From an uncultured Mycoplasmatota bacterium (GTDB lineage Bacteria; Bacillota_I; Bacilli_A; RF39; UBA660), in contig URBY01000033.1 of NCBI GenBank assembly GCA_900546245.1, positions 1 to 12,656 of the forward strand: a stretch of 12,656 bases of DNA, read 5' to 3'. Positions 1 through 4,819 of the stretch are shown piece by piece. The notes beneath the pieces were generated by a model that saw only the letters and a program-made list of their open reading frames with translations, had not been told where the DNA came from and searched no databases. The first letter of the stretch is position 1. The number at the start of each line of letters is the position of its first letter. The position numbers were made by a program, and so were the translations under genes.

Positions 1-91
1 TTTTATTTTTACTATAATCTTTTACTTTTTTAGTTACTTCATTATTTATTAATTCTTTTTTTATCTCATCATAATAATTTATAAAAATCAC
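1..91 (-). CDS. DUF1016/YhcG-type PDDEXK nuclease, copy E, 5' end only (runs off the left edge)
   Basis: Only the N-terminus is present. It reads NYYDEIKKELINNEV, then TKKVKDYSKNK, almost the same as copy D; bases 1-79 match 498-576 with one mismatch. The leader and first codons instead match copy A (56-115 against 3241-3300, one mismatch). The first conventional start is GTG at 91-89, but it lies inside the Shine-Dalgarno sequence GAGGTGAT. The codon aligned with the ATG of copies B and C is ATA at 82-80, so the true start is uncertain. The gene lies after the terminator of copy D and has its own leader, so it probably begins a second transcription unit of the array. The variable segment and nuclease domain are outside the window. 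Family assignment rests on its near-identity to intact neighbours. Confidence 0.75.
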   Translation of the reverse strand, partial: MIFINYYDEIKKELINNEVTKKVKDYSKNK

Positions 92-99
92 CTCTAATT

Positions 100-128
100 C
101 TTATATTCTCTCTTTCTAAAGCAAATTC
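100..128 (-). promoter_or_regulatory. Weak candidate promoter and leader of copy E
   Basis: A TATAAG -10-like hexamer (105-100) and GAATTT 17 nt upstream (128-123) lie before the GAGGTGAT ribosome site. The same two hexamers with the same spacing occur before copy A. The -35 match to TTGACA is poor; conservation between the two copies is the main support, and that could also reflect recent duplication. Confidence 0.35.
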
Positions 129-140
129 CCCTAAAATATG

Positions 141-170
141 AAAAAAAGCAATCAATTTTCTTAATTGCTT
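141..170 (-). terminator. Rho-independent terminator after copy D
   Basis: On the minus strand AAGCAAT (170-164) pairs with ATTGCTT (152-146), followed by a run of seven T (147-141). The 5' arm overlaps the TAA stop of the copy D remnant (171-169). It ends the A-B-C-D unit before copy E begins. Confidence 0.75.
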
Positions 171-302
171 AATATATTTTCATTATTTTTTCTCTTAATT
201 CTCTTACTGTTAAATTTTCATCTTCTACAATTTTTATATAATAGTTAACTTTATCAATTGAATCTATAGATAATAATTCACAATAGTGTGACCATGTTAA
301 TT

Positions 303-321
303 TTCCAGACAATGTCTGGAA
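303..321. repeat. Embedded palindrome of copy D (9-1-9)
   Basis: TTCCAGACA, one base, TGTCTGGAA: perfect 9-bp arms around a single base at 312. It covers codons 87-93 of the remnant (K-F-Q-T-L-S-G region); the centre is the first base of codon 90. Copy D has two extra residues before this point, so the position is equivalent to codon 88 in the other copies. Confidence 0.9.
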
Positions 322-497
322 TTTTGTATTTTTCATAAATCCATAAAATTTTAACATATTATAAAGGCTACTTTTTGTATATTTTTTCCCAATATCATCA
401 GTTAACTTTTTAGAATATACTTTTATTATTCCTTCTCAATAATGTTTACCTGCTTCAGCTAATAATTTACCTACATTATAATATGTAGTTAAATCAC

Positions 498-576
498 TTT
501 TATTTTTACTATAATCTTTTACTTTTTTAGTTACTTCATTATTTATTAATTCATTTTTTATCTCATCATAATAATT
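498..576 (-). repeat. 79-bp direct repeat shared with copy E (1-79)
   Basis: Bases 498-576 match 1-79 at 78 of 79 positions, the only difference being 553 against 56. Both encode the first 26-27 residues of a DUF1016 copy. The match stops at the start codon: D then has a TTG and an AGGAGG leader, while E has the copy A leader. Confidence 0.9.
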
Positions 577-591
577 CAAATTTAATCCTCC

Positions 592-1473
592 TTATATTAG
601 TTCATATTCTCTTGCTAGTATTCTGTCATCACTACAATATTCAATTATATAATTATTTTCTTTTTTACATATTATTATTCCTATGGTTTTATTTTGATTT
701 ATACTTTTTATATTTTTATCTATATAATTCATATAAACTTCTATTTGTCCTATATGTTCTTTTTTTAGTTCTGTTACTTTTAGTTCAGTAACTACAAAGC
801 AATTAAATTCATAATTAAATAATAATAGATCAATATAATTATATCTATCTCCTATCTTTATTTTATATTCATTTCTTACAAAGGTAAAACCATTACCTAA
901 TTCATCTAAAAAAGATGGTATATCCTCTAATATTAGTTTTTGGAGTACTTTTTCAGATATTTCATTATTACCGTCTGTATTCTTTATTTGAATGGGATTC
1001 TTTACTAAATCTGGTACTTTTAATTCTTCTTTGTTTTTTAATTTATTCTTTGTTTCTTCATCTAATCTTTCATATTCCTTATTTTTTATTCTTTCTCTTA
1101 ATTCTCTTACTGATAAGTTTTGTTCTTCTGCTATTTTTATATAATAATTTATTTTATCTATATCAAACCAAATAAGTTCACAATAATGGGAATAACTTAA
1201 TTTGTCCGACACTGTCGGATGTTTTATTAAAACTTCATAAAACCTTCTAAAATATCTTAATCTAGTTGGTGTATAACCCTTACCAAATTCACTTGTAAGT
1301 CTTTTAGAATATTCTTTAATTATTCCTTCTCCATAATGTTTACCTGCTTCAGAAAGTAATTTACCAACATTATAATATGTATTTAAATCACTTCTATTTT
1401 TACTATAGTCTTTTACTCTTTTCGTAATTTCATTATTTATTAATTCTGTTTTTATTTCATTATAATAATTCAT
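592..1473 (-). CDS. DUF1016/YhcG-type PDDEXK nuclease, copy C
   Basis: This is a 293-residue, two-domain protein. Residues 1-130 form the DUF1016 N-terminal domain (conserved GKLLSEAGKHYGEGI, SYSHYCEL and VRELRERI). A charged linker runs over about 131-155, and residues 170-293 form the nuclease fold. The PDDEXK signature is visible as GDRYNYIDLL (D215) and TELKV (E230, K232), with Q243 and Y247 in GQIEVYMNY. Family proteins are predicted nucleases often seen near mobile or restriction genes; I know of no proven substrate. The start is ATG with AGGAGG overlapping the TAA of copy B, 12 nt away, so it is co-transcribed with B. Residues 1-68 equal copy B exactly, residues 69-105 diverge, and much of the C-terminal domain follows copy A (FNCFVV, KKEHIGQIE), which makes it a mosaic. 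The Ala and Ile near the C-terminus (RILAREYELI) differ from A and B. Confidence 0.85.
   Translation of the reverse strand: MNYYNEIKTELINNEITKRVKDYSKNRSDLNTYYNVGKLLSEAGKHYGEGIIKEYSKRLTSEFGKGYTPTRLRYFRRFYEVLIKHPTVSDKLSYSHYCELIWFDIDKINYYIKIAEEQNLSVRELRERIKNKEYERLDEETKNKLKNKEELKVPDLVKNPIQIKNTDGNNEISEKVLQKLILEDIPSFLDELGNGFTFVRNEYKIKIGDRYNYIDLLLFNYEFNCFVVTELKVTELKKEHIGQIEVYMNYIDKNIKSINQNKTIGIIICKKENNYIIEYCSDDRILAREYELI
1205..1219. repeat. Embedded palindrome of copy C (7-1-7)
   Basis: TCCGACA, one base (1212), TGTCGGA. It encodes the P-T-V-S-D segment with CCG, GTG and TCG, GC-ending codons that stand out in this AT-rich gene. The centre is the first base of codon 88. It aligns without gaps to the copy B palindrome (offset 897) and differs from it by a paired change, 1206 c to 2103 g and 1218 g to 2115 c, which keeps the symmetry. 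Confidence 0.9.
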
Positions 1474-1539
1474 TTCTTCCCTCCTTTACACTAATTCATA
1501 CTCTCTTGAAATTATCCTATCATCACTACAATATTCAAT
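1280..1539 (-). repeat. Perfect 260-bp direct repeat, left copy (partner 2177-2436)
   Basis: By direct comparison, bases 1280-1539 are identical to 2177-2436 (offset 897). The repeat covers the end of the upstream gene (last 18 codons), the 12-nt spacer with its ribosome site, and the first 64 codons of the downstream gene. It ends just before the variable segment. The identity includes synonymous positions, so it reflects recent tandem duplication or gene conversion. Confidence 0.95.
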
Positions 1540-2370
1540 TACATATTTATTTTCTTTTTTACATATTATTATTCCTACTGTTTTATTATCATCTATACTC
1601 TTTATATTTTTATCCATATAATTCATATATTTTTGTATTTGTCCTGTATGATTTGAATTTAGTTCAGTAACCTTTAATTCAACTACTACATAACATTTAT
1701 ATTTAATATTATAAAGTAATAAATCTATGTAATTATATCTATCTCCTATTTTTATCTTATATTCACTATCTATAAAACTAAATCCATTACCTAATTCTTT
1801 TAAAAAGGAAGGTATATCTTCTAGTATTAGTTTTTGGAGTACTTTTTCAGAGATTTCATTATAATCACTTGTATTTCTTATTTGGACCCAATTCTTTACT
1901 AAATCTGGTACTTTTAATTCTTCTTTGTTTTTCAATTTTTTCTTTGTTTCTTCATCTAATCTTTCATATTCCTTATTTTTAATCCTTTGCCTTAATTCTC
2001 TTACTGATAAGTTTTGTTCTTCAGTTATTTTTATATAATAGTTTATTTTATCTATATCACTATATGGTAATAATTCTACATAATGACCATAGGACAAATG
2101 TTGCGACACTGTCGCAAGTTTTTCAATTAAGTTGTAAAACTTTTTCATTCTTGTTAACGAAGTGAATGTATATCCTTTACCAAATTCACTTGTAAGTCTT
2201 TTAGAATATTCTTTAATTATTCCTTCTCCATAATGTTTACCTGCTTCAGAAAGTAATTTACCAACATTATAATATGTATTTAAATCACTTCTATTTTTAC
2301 TATAGTCTTTTACTCTTTTCGTAATTTCATTATTTATTAATTCTGTTTTTATTTCATTATAATAATTCAT
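1486..2370 (-). CDS. DUF1016/YhcG-type PDDEXK nuclease, copy B
   Basis: This 294-residue paralogue has the same architecture as copy C: N-terminal DUF1016 domain (1-130), a Lys/Glu-rich linker, and a C-terminal PDDEXK domain with D216 (NYIDLL), E231 and K233 (VELKV), Q244 and Y248. The start is ATG with AGGAGG overlapping the TAA of copy A. The N-terminal 68 residues equal copy C, then residues 69-105 are its own (TSLTRMKKFY, KLATVSQHLSYGHYVELLPY). The C-terminal domain has private changes (YKCYVV, NSNHTGQIQKYMNYMD), so the mosaic boundaries with A and C lie in several places. It is predicted to act on DNA in the cytoplasm, and nothing in the sequence identifies the target. It has no separate promoter and is translated from the copy A transcript. 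Confidence 0.85.
   Translation of the reverse strand: MNYYNEIKTELINNEITKRVKDYSKNRSDLNTYYNVGKLLSEAGKHYGEGIIKEYSKRLTSEFGKGYTFTSLTRMKKFYNLIEKLATVSQHLSYGHYVELLPYSDIDKINYYIKITEEQNLSVRELRQRIKNKEYERLDEETKKKLKNKEELKVPDLVKNWVQIRNTSDYNEISEKVLQKLILEDIPSFLKELGNGFSFIDSEYKIKIGDRYNYIDLLLYNIKYKCYVVVELKVTELNSNHTGQIQKYMNYMDKNIKSIDDNKTVGIIICKKENKYVIEYCSDDRIISREYELV
2101..2117. repeat. Embedded palindrome of copy B (8-1-8)
   Basis: TTGCGACA, one base (2109), TGTCGCAA. It encodes A-T-V-S-Q with GCG, GTG and TCG codons. The centre is the first base of codon 88. It shares the GACA-C-TGTC core with copy C but has different outer pairs, which remain complementary. Confidence 0.9.
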
Positions 2371-2436
2371 TTCTTCCCTCCTTTACACTAATTCATACTC
2401 TCTTGAAATTATCCTATCATCACTACAATATTCAAT
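2177..2436 (-). repeat. Perfect 260-bp direct repeat, right copy (partner 1280-1539)
   Basis: This is the A/B junction version of the repeat: end of copy A, spacer, and first 64 codons of copy B. Recombination between the two copies would delete or duplicate exactly one 897-bp unit while leaving open reading frames, so the array could change size without breaking genes. Confidence 0.95.
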
Positions 2437-3276
2437 CACATACTTATTTTCTTTCTTGCAAATTATTATTCCTATTGTTTTATCTTGATTTATATTTTTT
2501 AGATTTTTATCTATATAATTCATATAAAATTCTATTTGTCCTATATGTTCTTTTTTTAGTTCTGTTACTTTTAGTTCAACAACTACAAAGCAATTAAATT
2601 CATAGTTAAATAATAATAGATCAATATAATTATATCTATCACCTATTTTTATTTTATATTCACTTCCAATAAAACAAAATCCATTACCTAGTTCTTTTAA
2701 AAATGATTCAATATCTTCTAATATAAATTTTTGAAGTACTTTCTCTGATATTTCATTATTACCACTTGTATTTCTTATTTGAATTGGATCCTTTACTAAA
2801 TCTGGTAATTTTAATTCTTCTTTTTCTTTTAACTTTTCCTTTGTACTTTCATCTAATCTTTCATATTCTTTATTTTTTATTTTCAATCTAAGATTTCTAT
2901 ATGATAAATTTTGTTCTTCTGCAATTTTAATATAATAATTAATTTTATCTACGTCATCTATAGGCAATATTGATAATATATGTGACCAAGATAATTGGTG
3001 TGGCATTGCTACACCTTTTTCTAAAACAAAATAAAATTGTCTCATTCTTTTCAAGTTTGAAATGCTATATCCTTTACCTAATTCATTTGTAAGTCGTTTA
3101 GAATATTCTTTAATTATTCCTTCACCATAATGTTTACCAGCTTCAGAAAGTAATTTTCCTATATTATAATACGTTGTTAAATCACTTTTATTAATTGAAT
3201 AATTCTTTACCTTTTTAGTAATCTCATTATTTAATAGTTCTTTTTTTATTTCATCATAATAATTTATAAAAATCAC
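2383..3276 (-). CDS. DUF1016/YhcG-type PDDEXK nuclease, copy A (first gene of the array)
   Basis: This is the leading gene of the array: 297 residues from GTG at 3276, or 294 from the ATA at 3267 that aligns with the ATG of copies B and C. GTG sits inside the Shine-Dalgarno sequence GAGGTGAT, whereas the ATA lies 4 nt after it, so ATA (or the ATT between) fits the ribosome site better. GTG is given as the conventional limit. The N-terminal domain carries EAGKHYGEG, a private segment (SNLKRMRQFYFVLEKG, then VAMPHQLSWSH) and NLRLKIKNKEYERL. The nuclease domain has, counting from ATA, D216 (NYIDLL), E231 and K233 (VELKV), and a GQIEFYMNY helix. The gene follows the nfo terminator and has its own leader, so it probably begins the A-B-C-D transcript. 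Its role is unproven. Confidence 0.85.
   Translation of the reverse strand: MIFINYYDEIKKELLNNEITKKVKNYSINKSDLTTYYNIGKLLSEAGKHYGEGIIKEYSKRLTNELGKGYSISNLKRMRQFYFVLEKGVAMPHQLSWSHILSILPIDDVDKINYYIKIAEEQNLSYRNLRLKIKNKEYERLDESTKEKLKEKEELKLPDLVKDPIQIRNTSGNNEISEKVLQKFILEDIESFLKELGNGFCFIGSEYKIKIGDRYNYIDLLLFNYEFNCFVVVELKVTELKKEHIGQIEFYMNYIDKNLKNINQDKTIGIIICKKENKYVIEYCSDDRIISREYELV
2997..3015. repeat. Embedded palindrome of copy A (9-1-9, one mismatch)
   Basis: GGTGTGGCA, one base (3006), TGCTACACC; only the pair 3002/3010 fails. The centre is the first base of codon 88 counted from ATA. The sequence is unrelated to the B, C and D palindromes apart from the inner CA-N-TG, and here the encoded residues are V-A-M-P rather than T-V-S. 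Confidence 0.8.
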
Positions 3277-3300
3277 CTCTAATTCTTATATTCTCTCTTT
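3241..3300 (-). repeat. 60-bp leader and start-region repeat shared with copy E (56-115)
   Basis: Bases 3241-3300 match 56-115 with one mismatch (3250 against 65). The repeat holds the candidate -10, the GAGGTGAT ribosome site, the ATA codon and the first codons. Weaker similarity continues upstream through a GGGAATTT element. It indicates duplication of the whole unit start, not only of the coding part. Confidence 0.9.
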
Positions 3301-3313
3301 TAAGGTTAAATTC
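3285..3313 (-). promoter_or_regulatory. Weak candidate promoter of the nuclease array
   Basis: TATAAG (3290-3285) and GAATTT 17 nt upstream (3313-3308), the same arrangement as before copy E. If used, transcription would begin about 7 nt further on, right at the ribosome site. The -35 is poor, so this is tentative. Confidence 0.35.
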
Positions 3314-3321
3314 CCTTAAAA
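3298..3321. promoter_or_regulatory. Inverted repeat, candidate operator before copy A
   Basis: TTTTAAGG (3298-3305), 8 bases, CCTTAAAA (3314-3321): perfect 8-bp arms that span the candidate -35 region of the array. The symmetry is lost before copy E although the GGGAATTT half is kept. It could be a repressor site or an AT-rich coincidence. Confidence 0.35.
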
Positions 3322-3360
3322 ATAAAAAAATATAAGAATTATTTTTGTTTTCTTATATTT
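3321..3360 (-). terminator. Rho-independent terminator of nfo
   Basis: Minus-strand AAATATAAGAA (3360-3350) pairs perfectly over 11 bp with TTCTTATATTT (3338-3328), leaving an 11-nt loop and a T-rich tail down to 3321. It overlaps the end of nfo and separates it from the nuclease array. Confidence 0.85.
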
Positions 3361-4241
3361 TCTATCATATCTTTATCAAAATTTTTATTTTTTATCATTT
3401 CTATTTCATATTTATAAGGAGGATATACTTTTTCTTTTGAATCATCACTTTTTGTTACATAAGGTGTTTCTAGTATTTTAGGAATATTTTCAAATCTTTT
3501 ATCATATATAATATTTATTAAATTATCAAACCCAATTGTACCAAATCCTATATTTGCATGTCTATCCTTATGTGAACTAATAGTATTTAAACTATCATTT
3601 ACATGTATACATCCTATTTTTGAAATACCTATTTTTTTATCAAAATCTTCTATATATTCATTAAATTTATTTATATCAATACCTGAATCATTTAAGTGAC
3701 ATGTATCTAAACATACACCTAAATTTTTACTATTAACATTATCTATAATATATTTAATTTCATCAGTTGTTTTACCAAGTTCACTACCTTTTCCAGCCAT
3801 TGTCTCAATTAATATTGTTACACCCTTATCTATACTTAATATATTTTTTAAAGCAAATACAATATTATCAAGTCCTTTTTCTTCTCCAAGACCAACATGA
3901 CTACCTGGATGAAGTACTATATTTTTTATACCTAAAATAGCACATCTATCTATTTCTTGTTTTAAAAAATTTATTGAAAAATCATAAGACTTAGTATCAT
4001 TAGCAAGATTTATTATATATGGAGCATGTACTATCACTTTAGACTTATCAATATTATTTTCTTCCATTAATTTATCTGCTTCTTTAATTTTTTCTAAATT
4101 AAGTTCACTTCTATTTGTATTTTGTGGAGCACCTGTATAAAACATAAATGTATTTGCATTATAACTAATTGCTTCTTTTACACTTTTAACTAATTGTTCA
4201 TCTTTGTTAAAGGATACATGTGATCCTATTATTAAATTCAT
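3339..4241 (-). CDS. nfo: Endonuclease IV (apurinic/apyrimidinic endonuclease)
   Basis: This 300-residue, zinc-dependent AP endonuclease of base excision repair cuts DNA 5' to abasic sites in the cytoplasm. Family metal ligands are all visible: H72 (HAPY), H111 (LHPGSH), E146 (LIETMAG), D179 and H182 (LDTCH), H213 (HVND), D226 and H228 (KDRHANIGFG), and E268 (ILETP). The length is normal for the family. I chose the ATG at 4241 because GGTGAT (4251-4246) lies 4 nt before it; an in-frame ATG at 4253 falls at the edge of that ribosome site and would add four residues. The gene stands alone between the pilin terminator and its own terminator. It lies just upstream of the predicted nuclease array, but separate transcription gives no functional link. 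Confidence 0.95.
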   Translation of the reverse strand: MNLIIGSHVSFNKDEQLVKSVKEAISYNANTFMFYTGAPQNTNRSELNLEKIKEADKLMEENNIDKSKVIVHAPYIINLANDTKSYDFSINFLKQEIDRCAILGIKNIVLHPGSHVGLGEEKGLDNIVFALKNILSIDKGVTILIETMAGKGSELGKTTDEIKYIIDNVNSKNLGVCLDTCHLNDSGIDINKFNEYIEDFDKKIGISKIGCIHVNDSLNTISSHKDRHANIGFGTIGFDNLINIIYDKRFENIPKILETPYVTKSDDSKEKVYPPYKYEIEMIKNKNFDKDMIENIRKQK

Positions 4242-4245
4242 TTTT

Positions 4246-4251
4246 ATCACC
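4246..4251 (-). promoter_or_regulatory. Ribosome binding site deciding the nfo start
   Basis: GGTGAT on the minus strand, complementary to the 16S rRNA 3' end, lies 4 nt before ATG 4241. It rules against the upstream ATG at 4253. Confidence 0.75.
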
Positions 4252-4257
4252 ATAATA

Positions 4258-4266
4258 AGTATATCA
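4258..4266 (-). promoter_or_regulatory. Possible extended -10 element of nfo
   Basis: TGATATACT has the TGn extension plus a TATACT hexamer (4263-4258). No -35 is recognisable because the upstream bases are the T-tract of the pilin terminator. The predicted start of transcription would fall at the ribosome site. Confidence 0.4.
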
Positions 4267-4278
4267 AAAAAAGAAAAT

Positions 4279-4307
4279 AAAAAAAATACTTTTTAAAAAG
4301 TATTTTT
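4279..4307 (-). terminator. Rho-independent terminator of the pilin-like gene
   Basis: A perfect 26-bp palindrome (4282-4307, AAAAATAC arms meeting at TTTTTAAAAA) overlaps the TAA stop and is followed by a run of eight T on the minus strand. The stem is AT-rich but long. It may also work on the plus strand, but no plus-strand gene is seen. Confidence 0.8.
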
Positions 4308-4725
4308 ATTCAGCATAAGTAATTTTACAACTACCATTTGTACATGTTATAGTAGCAACTTTTTGTCCAGAAAATTGACCTTTACCTGTTACTGTAACAC
4401 TACCTTTACCAGCACATGTAACTGTAGTATCATCATTAGATACATCAGCAACTGCTCTTAAACTTTCATTGATTGAATCAGAACCTGCAGCAGTACAAAC
4501 TTTATCAATATCAAAATCTTTTGTTGCAAGACCAGATGAAGTCATAGTTTTACCAAGTTCAATACCTTCAGCGATCATTTTAACGTTACTTTTCCAAGCA
4601 CTAGATCTTGAATTTTCAATAACATTTAATATTTGTGGTACTGCTATTACCATAATTATAGCAAGTATAACGATAACTGCTAATAATTCGATTAATGTGA
4701 ATCCTTTTTTGTCCATTTTTTTCAT
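4306..4725 (-). CDS. Type IV pilin-like / pseudopilin protein with prepilin N-terminus
   Basis: This 139-residue protein has a class III prepilin leader, MKKMDKKG, then FTLIELLAVIVILAIIMVIAVP. Cleavage is expected after Gly8 and E13 is the conserved Glu5 of the mature protein, followed by a hydrophobic helix (about 9-30) and an extracellular domain. Secreted-side cysteines occur in DKVC, TVTC, TITC and NGSC, so two disulfides are possible. It resembles Gram-positive ComGC-like pseudopilins at the N-terminus only; the C-terminal domain is not recognised. The start has AAGGGAG about 10 nt upstream. It is monocistronic with its own strong promoter and terminator. No prepilin peptidase, ATPase or platform protein is in the window, so the assembly machine must be elsewhere. 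GC-ending codons are slightly more frequent than in neighbours, which may reflect high expression. Confidence 0.85.
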   Translation of the reverse strand: MKKMDKKGFTLIELLAVIVILAIIMVIAVPQILNVIENSRSSAWKSNVKMIAEGIELGKTMTSSGLATKDFDIDKVCTAAGSDSINESLRAVADVSNDDTTVTCAGKGSVTVTGKGQFSGQKVATITCTNGSCKITYAE

Positions 4726-4758
4726 TTTTTTACTTCTCCCTTCCTATATTACATACTA

Positions 4759-4787
4759 ATAATATCACTTAATATTTTTTAAGTCAA
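4759..4787 (-). promoter_or_regulatory. Sigma-A-type promoter of the pilin-like gene
   Basis: TTGACT (4787-4782), a 17-nt spacer and TATTAT (4764-4759), each hexamer matching consensus at five of six positions, upstream of a GGAAGGGAG ribosome site. The best complete promoter in the window. A small inverted repeat, AATACA-3-TGTATT (4786-4800), touches the -35 and could be regulatory or chance. Confidence 0.8.
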
Positions 4788-4819
4788 TACATTTTGTATT
4801 AACTTTACACTATTATTAT

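Larger units (their letters stand above)
169..579 (-). pseudogene. DUF1016 N-domain-only remnant, copy D, with in-frame TGA
   Basis: Read from a TTG at 579-577, preceded by AGGAGG (592-587) at 7 nt, this frame gives 136 codons that align end to end with the N-terminal domain of copies A-C. Codon 48 (438-436) is TGA where the intact copies have GGA (Gly) in KHYGEG, a single G-to-T change. The frame then continues through the WSHY and VRELREKI motifs and stops at codon 137, exactly where the linker to the nuclease domain begins, so the PDDEXK domain is absent. An internal ATG at 357 opens a 62-codon frame but has no ribosome site. It is 12 nt after copy C and ends in a terminator. It keeps the longest perfect palindrome (303-321). 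Most likely a decayed, truncated paralogue. TGA read-through cannot be excluded, but TGA is a stop elsewhere in the window. Confidence 0.75.

Noticed and set aside
169..357. A separate 62-residue gene starting at ATG 357
   Set aside because: There is no ribosome site before it, and its sequence is simply the second half of the copy D N-domain in the same frame.
436..438. TGA in copy D read as Trp (Mycoplasma code) or Gly (as in some candidate phyla)
   Set aside because: TGA ends the HI0933-family gene in an ATGA overlap with a well-supported start, Trp is TGG throughout, and no other gene shows an internal TGA. A single GGA-to-TGA change explains it.
915..1175. Plus-strand open frames here and at 2403-2597, 4469-4759, 5966-6151 and 12000-12284
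   Set aside because: They lie opposite well-supported minus-strand genes, give low-complexity Leu/Phe/Tyr or Ser/Ile-rich peptides, and have no ribosome site or family pattern.
592..3276. Toxin-antitoxin or complete restriction-modification system
   Set aside because: No methyltransferase, specificity subunit or small antitoxin gene lies next to the nuclease copies within the window; partner genes could only be beyond the left edge.
1..3300. CRISPR array or invertible switch in the repeat region
   Set aside because: The repeats are gene-length direct repeats with an 897-bp period; no short spaced repeats are present, and no long inverted repeats flank any segment to allow inversion.
4786..4800. 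AATACA-3-TGTATT inverted repeat as an operator of the pilin gene
   Set aside because: Six-base AT-rich arms are common by chance in this sequence; only its contact with the -35 makes it notable, so it is mentioned under the promoter and not claimed.
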